Assembly (NCBI GenBank): GCA_964497515.1 | Contig: CAZCCV010000001.1 | Coordinates: 1 to 64,000, forward strand | Reading direction: 5' to 3' | From: CAZCCV01 sp964497515 | Lineage (GTDB): Bacteria > Armatimonadota > UBA5829 > DTLH01 | DNA length: 64,000 bases | Part shown: positions 16,929 through 23,693 of the stretch, piece after piece | How the letters are laid out: each line of letters begins with the position of its first letter | How positions within the stretch are numbered: the first letter of the stretch is position 1 | Position numbers and translations under genes: made by a program | Notes under the pieces: generated by a model | The model's input: only the letters and a program-made list of their open reading frames with translations | Told to the model about the DNA's origin: nothing | Databases searched by the model: none

Positions 16929-18481
16929 GCGACAGTACATTCGATGTATCTAAAAACTATAAGAGAATATGCTACAAAGAAGACCGCGATCTTCTGAACA
17001 CGGAACTCAACGAGATGCAGGACGCCGCAGCGCACGACCGAACAATGATCATCGACAGGATACTCGCCCCAGGCACGATACTCTCCGGGCTTGAGGCGAC
17101 GGCAGTGGGAAGCAGCGTCACGATCACCGAGGGGTTTGTCTATATGGACGGCTGTGCCGTGAAAGTCCCAGGGGCTACACTGGTCTTTCAATATCCCGGA
17201 GAGCACATTATCTATGTAGATGTATTCAAAAGGGACGTAACCGCCTCGGAAGACCCGACGCTTGTGAACCCGCTTACAGGAGAGCCGACCGCAGAGCGGG
17301 AGAAGTGGATAGCAGCGCTTCAGCCAAGGGACACCTCATCTGATCCACTGCCGACTGGAGCCAAAAGCAGAAGCGTTGCGCCGCTCTGTGTCTTCAACAA
17401 AGACACGGGAGAAGTCACACCGGTAGCTGGCGGCTCCGAAGATGGAGGAAGCATCGTCTCTGCATTCGCAAACCACGTCGGACATGGCGGACTCGACCGT
17501 CATCCCGGAGCAACGGAAGACCTGGCAGGCTTTATGACACCCGACCAAGTAACGCAAATAGCGGAACACGAAACAAGACTTGATACGGCCGAGTCCAATC
17601 TGACAAACCTGTCAGGGGCATTGGCCACGCACAAGAGCTCATCGGATCACGACAGTAGATACTACACAAAGACCGGCGCTGATGACCGCTACGCCCCGAA
17701 GTCGCACGTCGGCTCCGGAGGTACATCCCAGCATCCTGCCGCTACAGGCTCGACTGCAGGGTTCATGAGCGCAGCCGACAAGACGCAACTCGGTGACCAT
17801 CAGTCCCGGATCACATCGATTGAAGGCACGCTGCCGAACAAAGCCAACACCTCTGATGTCACGGCGGTATCGAATGCGTTGAACACCCACAAGTCATCGT
17901 CCGACCACGACGGCAGGTATTACACGAAGACGCTATCTGACGGCCGTTACACACCGATTGCGCATGTAGGGTCAGGCGGCAGCGCGCACGCTCTTGCGAC
18001 CATAGCTCAGGCAGGATTCATACCCAAAGAGGTCTACGAGTGTCTCACGAGACTCAACTTCTGGATCTGCAGGTATGACCACGGAAACGACGGTACGGGA
18101 GCTATGGGCTACAGTATGCTCTCAGGACAGGACGGAATGATCTGGAGGGGGAGATGTGACAGCAACTCCACGCATATCATCCTCACCGTGCTTAGAGCCG
18201 TGGGGTCGCCGATCACGGCGATGTTCGAGTTCTACCACATGGTAGGCACCGTCAATATGCAGATCGGGACAAGGATACGTCTTGCGACTTCTTACACCCC
18301 ACCTGTTCCAGGAGGCAAGGCGTACCTCGTGGACCTATACCCGGACACATTCACCAATATCGTGATAAACGTCTCCGGTTCAGGAGAGGTAGGGTTTGCC
18401 CTCAACATATTCCCCGGAGACGACAGGCAGATATGTTTCGACCTCGATCCGAATAGAGCCGGTAAAGCCATAGTAGTGTAA
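16925..18481 (+). CDS. tail fibre / receptor-binding protein (DUF4815-like N-terminus)
   Basis: This is a 518-residue fibre. The N-terminal baseplate-attachment region (NYKRICYKEDRDLLNTELNEMQDAAAHDRTMI) is of the DUF4815 type. The shaft contains two near-repeats (about residues 232-281 and 318-366) built on THKSSSDHD-RYYTKT--D-RY-P--HVGSGG, with a heptad-like helix between them (TQLGDHQSRITSIEGTL). The C-terminal 150 residues form a distinct beta-rich head, presumably the receptor binder. It overlaps gpI and precedes the amidase. Confidence 0.85.
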   Translation: MSDSTFDVSKNYKRICYKEDRDLLNTELNEMQDAAAHDRTMIIDRILAPGTILSGLEATAVGSSVTITEGFVYMDGCAVKVPGATLVFQYPGEHIIYVDVFKRDVTASEDPTLVNPLTGEPTAEREKWIAALQPRDTSSDPLPTGAKSRSVAPLCVFNKDTGEVTPVAGGSEDGGSIVSAFANHVGHGGLDRHPGATEDLAGFMTPDQVTQIAEHETRLDTAESNLTNLSGALATHKSSSDHDSRYYTKTGADDRYAPKSHVGSGGTSQHPAATGSTAGFMSAADKTQLGDHQSRITSIEGTLPNKANTSDVTAVSNALNTHKSSSDHDGRYYTKTLSDGRYTPIAHVGSGGSAHALATIAQAGFIPKEVYECLTRLNFWICRYDHGNDGTGAMGYSMLSGQDGMIWRGRCDSNSTHIILTVLRAVGSPITAMFEFYHMVGTVNMQIGTRIRLATSYTPPVPGGKAYLVDLYPDTFTNIVINVSGSGEVGFALNIFPGDDRQICFDLDPNRAGKAIVV

Positions 18482-18494
18482 CAAGGAGGCAATA

Positions 18495-19100
18495 ATGAAC
18501 AAGCTGATATGCATCGACCCAGGCCACGGCGGCGCCAAGCCGGGCGCGGTAGGAAAGATCATTATGAACGGTCAGTCCCAGCGACTTGCCGAAAAGGACG
18601 TGGTCTTCGGACTCGACCATAACGCACAGGGCGGTATAGGAGTGTCTAACCGCGTAGGGCACCACCTGAGAAAGAACGGACTGCGCACGATTATGACACG
18701 GGAGGACGACAGGGACATAGAGCTTAAAGAACGGGCAAGGATCGCAGTCCGAAACAAGGCAGACCTGTTCATATCCATCCACTGCAACTCTTTTACCGAC
18801 CCGCAGGCAAACGGGATAGAGGTATATGTCCACCCGAACCAGAAGAACCGTGCCCATATACTCGCTAGGCACATCCTAGACGGTATCCTGAGTCAGCCGG
18901 AGTGCAAGGGACTCAGAGACCGGGGAGTGAAGACGGCAAGGTTCTGTGTGCTGGAAGGCACGTATCGACACATGCCCGCGGTGCTCGTGGAGCTTCCGTT
19001 CATCTCGAACCCCAAGGAGGCCGTACTCCTCGCAGACCGGCACTTCCGGGAGGCAGTAAGCTCCGGCATCGCCGCAAGTATACGAAGGTTCATCATCTGA
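18495..19100 (+). CDS. N-acetylmuramoyl-L-alanine amidase (endolysin)
   Basis: This 201-residue, single-domain Amidase_3 enzyme cleaves the MurNAc-L-alanine bond of peptidoglycan. The motifs are CIDPGHGG (5-12), a zinc-binding His and Glu pair, TIMTREDDRD, FISIHCNSF (about 94-102), and VELPFISNPKEA near the end. It has no signal peptide and no cell-wall-binding domain, so it probably relies on a holin. It follows the fibre gene behind AAGGAGG. Two small membrane proteins upstream (10811, 11797) are candidates for partners. Confidence 0.9.
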   Translation: MNKLICIDPGHGGAKPGAVGKIIMNGQSQRLAEKDVVFGLDHNAQGGIGVSNRVGHHLRKNGLRTIMTREDDRDIELKERARIAVRNKADLFISIHCNSFTDPQANGIEVYVHPNQKNRAHILARHILDGILSQPECKGLRDRGVKTARFCVLEGTYRHMPAVLVELPFISNPKEAVLLADRHFREAVSSGIAASIRRFII

Positions 19101-19296
19101 TCAATATCCACATCTGACATAAAGAGCGACTACTGGATAGTCATCAGTTTCACCGCAAAATGCGGATCACAATGCTTGAATTCAGATAGGAAAACTGCAG
19201 ATAGTCCGGCATCTCATTCTCCAAACAGGTTTCATCGCCTGTTTCCTGGGGCGTGTCCAGTGCGTCCGGATGATTGGATGAAGGAACCGGACTACT

Positions 19297-20166
19297 TTAT
19301 AGTGTCGATAAAGCCGCAAGGATCTGTGGCTCCAGTTCATTGTTCTTTACTTGGAACAGAAGTCCTTCAGCCCATCCAGGGAGCTTTGGCAGCATACTCG
19401 CCACTTGCAGTGAGTAGAGGATCGACAGCGGTCTGTCCAGTATAGCGATACTGTCATCCGTTTTACCGTAGCGGGCAATGAAAGCGTCTTTTGCAGGTGG
19501 ACCAAGTGAGCCGCACACGTTCCGAATGTCACAGCACGCTGGCCCGATTCCGAGCAGATGGTAATCGAATACAACTGCACGCAGCGGCGCATCCCTCGAC
19601 AGCGCCAGGTTTGTCCAGTGGAAATCGTTATAGTTGAGCGTCTCAGGATATGACTGAAAGGCATTCTTTAGATCCGCTATGTAATCAACAGCGATTTTCC
19701 AGACAGGCAAGTCTGCCATTCCAAGCCGTAATGCAGTTTCTGCTATCGACTCCGGCGTGAGCGTATCGTACTCCCGTTGAAGGAATGGTGGAACTTCCAT
19801 AGCAGGCGTGAACAGCTTCCTCCCCGCAGCATGCAGCAGTCGGTACCACTCAGCAACTGCGATACCGGTCTGTTCCCTGCTCATTTCCTCTTCAGTCGCA
19901 AGCCGCCATGTCGGACTGATAAGCAAGTCCTCGATCAGTATCCAGTTCGCTCCGTTGTCATAAACTCTAAGCGTTGGCACTCCCAACTGACGAAGCAGCT
20001 TGTAAGCCAATATCTCGATATGTGTGTCCGTGTTCTTAAACTGCTTTAGAACTGCAGACCGTTCATCGTCTACAAGTCTCCATAGAGCGGTGTCTGTCTT
20101 GTCGACGATAAGTTCGACATTGCCGTTGGACCAGACATCAGGCAGGTTAGATAGTATGGGGTTCAA
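19297..20166 (-). CDS. aminoglycoside/choline phosphotransferase-like kinase
   Basis: This 289-residue APH-family protein starts at TTG behind AGAGAAG. It has an N-lobe (VLKQFKNTD...EILAYKLLRQLGVPTLRVYD), the hinge ILIEDL, the catalytic loop LNYNDFHWTN (177-186) with Asp181 and Asn186, and VVFDYHLLG with Asp201 for the second metal. The usual His-Gly before the catalytic Asp is Tyr-Asn here, so activity is likely but not certain. Substrates in this family range from antibiotics to choline and sugars. It opposes the phage operon, like the nucleotidyltransferase at 4465. Confidence 0.75.
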   Translation of the reverse strand: MNPILSNLPDVWSNGNVELIVDKTDTALWRLVDDERSAVLKQFKNTDTHIEILAYKLLRQLGVPTLRVYDNGANWILIEDLLISPTWRLATEEEMSREQTGIAVAEWYRLLHAAGRKLFTPAMEVPPFLQREYDTLTPESIAETALRLGMADLPVWKIAVDYIADLKNAFQSYPETLNYNDFHWTNLALSRDAPLRAVVFDYHLLGIGPACCDIRNVCGSLGPPAKDAFIARYGKTDDSIAILDRPLSILYSLQVASMLPKLPGWAEGLLFQVKNNELEPQILAALSTL

Positions 20167-20494
20167 CGTTCTTCTCTTTACTGTCAGACGGTATTCGATA
20201 GCGACATCCTACTTTAAACTGGAAGAGATAGTCAAGGACGGACGTCAGATATGCTCCAGATAGAGCCAGCGAAGCTATTATCATGTAATCTTCCTGCAAA
20301 CAGCTTCGCATGAAGTGAGATTATACGATTAGTCCTACTCCCTACACCCGATTTCACAGTCGGTTCACCCCGAAAATGAACAGAAGAATCTTCGAGAATC
20401 TCACCAATTGAACTTGATGTTTCTTTTGATTTGAGGCATTCATTGTGACAGGGGAACAGATGTTCTGTTCCGCATAGAGTGGAGGTAATGAAGA
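20167..20494 (+). other. intergenic region between the kinase and the amidoligase operon
   Basis: About 330 bases without a convincing gene. It holds the 5' flank of the minus-strand kinase and, on the other side, the LexA-type box at 20454-20465 and a GGAGGT ribosome site at about 20480 for the amidoligase. I see no RNA gene or terminator. Confidence 0.6.
20454..20465. promoter_or_regulatory. LexA/DinR-type operator
   Basis: The palindrome GAAC-AGAT-GTTC matches the Gram-positive LexA (DinR/Cheo) box core, GAAC-RNRY-GTTC, at every position. It extends outward as GGAACAGATGTTCTGTTCC. It lies about 30 bases before the amidoligase start, close to where the promoter should be. This suggests SOS control of the amidoligase operon. 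One site found by eye can arise by chance. Confidence 0.55.
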
Positions 20495-21436
20495 TTGAGA
20501 CTGCAGGAAATCAAACTGGGCGTGGAGCTTGAGACCATCCAAAGAGACCGAGGAACGGTCGCAAGGGCTATTCAATCGGTCGTGGGTGGTGAGGTCACCC
20601 ACACGGGCGGGACCTATGACGCTTGGGAAGTGCGGGACAGGCTGGGCCGTATATGGCGGGTAGTTGCCGATTCTTCCCTCACAGGCGCACCGGCGAACCT
20701 AAGGGCGGAGGTCGTATCGCCCATCCTGGGATATGATGAGATTCCAGAGTTCCAGGAAGTGGTAAGGGCCGTGAGAAAATGCGGAGCCCAGGTCGATGAA
20801 AAATGTGGACTTCACGTCCACGTTTCACATCCTGATATCACTTCGAGGGCGCTCGCAAACCTCGCAAAGCTGATCTACAAGCAGCAGGACATCATCTATG
20901 CCGCGCTCGGAGTGAACCGGCAGCGGATGGAACGCTACTGCAAGCCGATTGATCCGGACTTCATAGATCGGAACACCAAGAACCCGCCGAAAGACTTTCA
21001 CCAATTGAACAAGCAGTGGTACGGTCGATACGTCGAGCATCCAGGGCGGTACGATTCGACTCGCTACTCGATCCTGAACCTGAACGGCTACTTCGTGAGA
21101 GGCGCCGTAGAGTTGAGGGCGTACTCAGGCTGCCTCCACGCAGGTCGGGTTAAAGCCGTAATCCTCTTTAGCATGGCGCTTCTGGCAAGAGCGATGAACT
21201 GCCGTGGAGCGTCGGCGAAGAAGCGAAAATACGATCCGGCGTCGGCACGATACGATATGCGGGTCTTCCTCATCTCCGCGCTGAAGATGAACGGGCCGGA
21301 GTTCAAAACTGCCCGCATGCATCTCCTGAGACTCATGCCTGGAGACTCGGCGTGGAAATATGGCAGACCAATGACTAAAGCGAAGAAGCCTGCGGACGGG
21401 AATATCGCCTCCGTGGAGGTGTGCTGTGGAGCGTAA
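20495..21436 (+). CDS. amidoligase family enzyme (COOH-NH2 ligase fold)
   Basis: This 313-residue protein of the amidoligase family is related to glutamine synthetase and gamma-glutamylcysteine ligase folds. Early LGVELET (8-14), AEVVSPIL (71-78), KCGLHVHVSH (103-112), RYSILNLNGY, and AVELRAYSG are the family's metal- and substrate-binding motifs. It starts at TTG behind GGAGGT. The enzyme should join an amino group to a carboxylate using ATP. Its target is unknown. It heads an operon with a glutamine amidotransferase and a gamma-glutamylcyclotransferase, which together could make, supply and remove an amide-linked tag. Confidence 0.85.
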   Translation: MRLQEIKLGVELETIQRDRGTVARAIQSVVGGEVTHTGGTYDAWEVRDRLGRIWRVVADSSLTGAPANLRAEVVSPILGYDEIPEFQEVVRAVRKCGAQVDEKCGLHVHVSHPDITSRALANLAKLIYKQQDIIYAALGVNRQRMERYCKPIDPDFIDRNTKNPPKDFHQLNKQWYGRYVEHPGRYDSTRYSILNLNGYFVRGAVELRAYSGCLHAGRVKAVILFSMALLARAMNCRGASAKKRKYDPASARYDMRVFLISALKMNGPEFKTARMHLLRLMPGDSAWKYGRPMTKAKKPADGNIASVEVCCGA

Positions 21437-21707
21437 GAAGATAGAAGTGCCCGCCGGAGTATTGACCGGTCTGGAAGCCGTCAGGCTTTCCGGCAAAACC
21501 AACGTGCTCGATGCGCCCAGGGTAATCGAGCTCGTACTGGAGATGGGACATGAGGAGGCAGCGTTCTGGGTGTATGAGAACCGCAGCCTTTATGCCCACA
21601 GCATATTCCAGGGATTCGCCGCAGTGGCCTCACTCGACAAATGCCACCCCTCGCGCCACGTTGCCCAACACGGCGCGTCTGGCCGAAAGGTCGAACCATC
21701 CCCATGA
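21426..21707 (+). CDS. DUF5049-like small protein
   Basis: This 93-residue protein starts at GTG and overlaps the amidoligase end by 11 bases. Residues 8-60 (VPAGVLTGLEAVRLSGKTNVLDAPRVIELVLEMGHEEAAFWVYENRSLYA) resemble the small DUF5049 helical proteins often encoded in phages beside amidoligase-type genes. The last 30 residues look poorly conserved. It is probably a subunit or substrate carrier for the neighbouring enzymes; that is inference. Confidence 0.6.
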   Translation: MERKKIEVPAGVLTGLEAVRLSGKTNVLDAPRVIELVLEMGHEEAAFWVYENRSLYAHSIFQGFAAVASLDKCHPSRHVAQHGASGRKVEPSP

Positions 21708-21746
21708 ATGTGAATCAAGCGATACGTGCGAGGGAGGTGAGAATCC

Positions 21747-22547
21747 ATGTGTGGACAGGTAGGGGGCATATTCGGAACCAAGCGCCGCACGCGCGATGAG
21801 ATAGACTACCTGACTTGGATCTTCACCAGGGCGCTAGAACTCAGCGAGGAGCGTGGCCCACACGCGACGGGCATAGCCTGGGTAAACCGAAATGGCGAGC
21901 ACAGGCTATTCAAGCGCCCGGTTCCGGCAAGCGAATTCGTGCATGACAAGGCTTTCGGCGAAGTGCTGGGCGATGTTGACAACAGCATCACTGTGCTGAT
22001 GGGACACACACGATTCGCGACCCGGGGCGATGCCGCTGTGAACGAGAATAACCACCCGCTGCGAACTGGAGACTGCATGATTACCCACAACGGCACTGTC
22101 CTGAACGCCGACTACCTCTTTCATCGCTTCGGCTTTGAGAGGCACGCCGAGGTCGACAGCGAGATCCTCGGGCGGATCGCGGACACCAGCATAGTCGACG
22201 GCCGCATAGATTTGAAGGCGCTCAGGGGCAGGCTCGCTCTCTGTCGAGGTCAGATGAGCGCGGTCATTGTGGCAAAAACCGACCCTGGCACTGTAATCAT
22301 TGCCAAGGGCAATAGGCCGCTCGAACTGGCCTACCACCCTGTGTTCCGCGCAGTGGTCTATGCCTCCGATGCGAAGTACCTCAGATCAGTTCAGACGGAT
22401 GTGCCGGGATGGATTGCGCTCCCGACAAAGGCGATGAATATTCTGGTGTTCCGCGCAGATAACCTGTCGCAGTTCGAGCGCCTGCCATTCCACTTCGTTG
22501 CTCAGAAAACCAAGTCCGCTGTTTCGAAGGGAGGTGCTTCCGTATGA
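21747..22547 (+). CDS. class II glutamine amidotransferase (Ntn hydrolase)
   Basis: This 266-residue protein has the catalytic Cys right after the initiator Met (MCGQVGGIFG), as required for an N-terminal nucleophile. GHTRFATRG (86-94), NNHPL (101-105) and ITHNGTV (112-118) form the glutamine pocket as in PurF/GlmS glutaminase domains. No synthase domain is attached, so the ammonia must serve another protein, most simply the amidoligase two genes upstream. A GGGAGG ribosome site precedes it, and its stop overlaps the next start. Confidence 0.9.
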   Translation: MCGQVGGIFGTKRRTRDEIDYLTWIFTRALELSEERGPHATGIAWVNRNGEHRLFKRPVPASEFVHDKAFGEVLGDVDNSITVLMGHTRFATRGDAAVNENNHPLRTGDCMITHNGTVLNADYLFHRFGFERHAEVDSEILGRIADTSIVDGRIDLKALRGRLALCRGQMSAVIVAKTDPGTVIIAKGNRPLELAYHPVFRAVVYASDAKYLRSVQTDVPGWIALPTKAMNILVFRADNLSQFERLPFHFVAQKTKSAVSKGGASV

Positions 22548-23056
22548 ACCGTCAATCCTGTTCTGACGTGCTAGGACTACTTCGCCTGTTCGTCTACGGT
22601 ACACTCAAGCGAGGCTACTGGAATCATGACAGGTTCTGCAAAGGAGCACTCCACATAGAAGAGGCCAGGGTTCGAGGCCGGCTCTATGAACTGCCGTCAG
22701 GCATACCGGTTCTAGAGGTGCCGGATGCTGATGTTCTTGCTGTCGGTACATCGGACACTCTGGCTGATGTTATCACACAAGAACGACTCCCCGAGCAGCC
22801 TGCGATTGAGACTGCACGGGATGAGATGCGTTGGCGGATGATTCATGGAGAACTGATGGTGTTCCCCAATCCGCAGTTATCGCTACCGCCAATAGATCGA
22901 CTGGAGGGATTTAGACCGGACTGTCCAAGCGTGTACCGCCGTGTTCTCGTTCCGGTGAAGCTGTCTGACGAATGCGATACGGTGGCCTGGTGCTACGTGG
23001 CATCGTGTGGGTTACTGCGGGATGCGAGGCCGACTGGCAGAGCGTCTTGGCCGTGA
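22544..23056 (+). CDS. gamma-glutamylcyclotransferase (GGCT/AIG2-like)
   Basis: This 170-residue protein of the AIG2/GGCT fold has LFVYGTLKRGYWNHDRF (15-31; YGTL is the substrate loop), RGRLYELPSG, and HGELMVF...IDRLEGF...VYRR near the C-terminus. GGCT enzymes release 5-oxoproline from gamma-glutamyl amines. With an amidoligase in the same operon, it could undo gamma-glutamyl links. A truncated relative of this gene lies at 32102-32343. Confidence 0.88.
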   Translation: MNRQSCSDVLGLLRLFVYGTLKRGYWNHDRFCKGALHIEEARVRGRLYELPSGIPVLEVPDADVLAVGTSDTLADVITQERLPEQPAIETARDEMRWRMIHGELMVFPNPQLSLPPIDRLEGFRPDCPSVYRRVLVPVKLSDECDTVAWCYVASCGLLRDARPTGRASWP

Positions 23057-23284
23057 TGGATACGCTGCCCGAAGTATCATCGTCGGGCCGGAGTCTTCCA
23101 GGAAGATATTGTTGTCGCTGATCTCATTCACCACACCGAAGCACGTGATAGTCAGCCTAGCTTTCCTTCTCCTCGCGACGGGACACTGGAGCCGTATGTG
23201 GGGCCAGCGCTAACCCACTGTGATTACAGCGGATGCGCGGTTGGATGTCAGTGGCATCCATTAGTGTAAGTCATATGCAATCGC

Positions 23285-23342
23285 AATCAGTCAGCATTCG
23301 AGGTGACAAAGGCTCAGCTTTTCTGCTATAATGCGGACGGCT
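23285..23342 (+). repeat. 58-bp direct repeat, copy 1
   Basis: Identical to 32370-32427 except for one base (G versus A after the -10 box). The two copies are 9.1 kb apart in the same orientation, and each follows a gamma-glutamylcyclotransferase coding end. The repeat includes a complete promoter. The genes beside it have diverged much more than the repeat, which points to selection, gene conversion or recent mobility of the repeat. Confidence 0.9.
23303..23332 (+). promoter_or_regulatory. promoter of the HTH-helicase-methylase operon
   Basis: GTGACA (23303-23308), an 18-base spacer, and TATAAT (23327-23332), extended upstream by TGC to TGnTATAAT. This is a near-ideal extended -10 sigma70 promoter and sits about 105 bases before the small HTH gene. 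The same promoter occurs at 32388-32417. Confidence 0.75.
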
Positions 23343-23435
23343 GGCGGCTAAGCGTGGTGGTGATAGTGCCGATGCTACTTGCGCAAAGCCGCTCGCGCAC
23401 CTGACTTCCACCATGAGGCTATGGAGCAGTAAGAG

Positions 23436-23648
23436 ATGGAAGACCGTTGGTTGTCCGTTAGTGAGATATCTGAGTATCTCGGCGTTGTTCGAGAGAGCGT
23501 GTATCGCTGGCTTGCAAAGGGCAGCATGCCGGGGCACAAGCTCGGGCGACACTGGAAGTTCCGTAAGGAAGAAGTAGACGAATGGATCAGATCCGGCGGT
23601 GCTGATGACAGGGAGCCGAAAGACGATGTGAGCAGCGGCCAGCATTAG
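23436..23648 (+). CDS. excisionase-family helix-turn-helix protein
   Basis: This 70-residue protein has the MerR/excisionase-like HTH used by many small DNA-binding proteins: WLSVSEISEYLGVVRESVYRWLAKGSMPGHKLGRHWKFRKEEVDEWI fills nearly the whole chain. It lies 45 bases before the helicase gene and shares its promoter. It is probably a regulator or DNA-recognition partner of the downstream operon. No integrase is nearby, so I do not call it an excisionase. Confidence 0.8.
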   Translation: MEDRWLSVSEISEYLGVVRESVYRWLAKGSMPGHKLGRHWKFRKEEVDEWIRSGGADDREPKDDVSSGQH

Positions 23649-23693
23649 CTCGCCCCGTCTCGCTACGCAGATCGATAAGGGGAGGTAAGCCAC

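Larger units (their letters stand above)
23057..23435 (+). other. intergenic region with repeat-borne promoter upstream of the defence operon
   Basis: About 380 bases with no good gene. The right part holds the 58-bp repeat at 23285-23342 and the promoter inside it. The left part has no convincing coding or RNA signal. Confidence 0.6.

Noticed and set aside
1..19100. Type VI secretion system
   Set aside because: Sheath, tube, spike and PAAR proteins occur in both, but a tape measure, a gpI/gpJ baseplate, a fibre and an endolysin are present, and no ClpV, TssJLM or TssB/TssC pair is seen.
23436..23648. Excisionase of an integrated element
   Set aside because: The HTH fold matches, but no integrase gene or attachment repeats lie nearby; its place at the head of the helicase operon favours a regulator.
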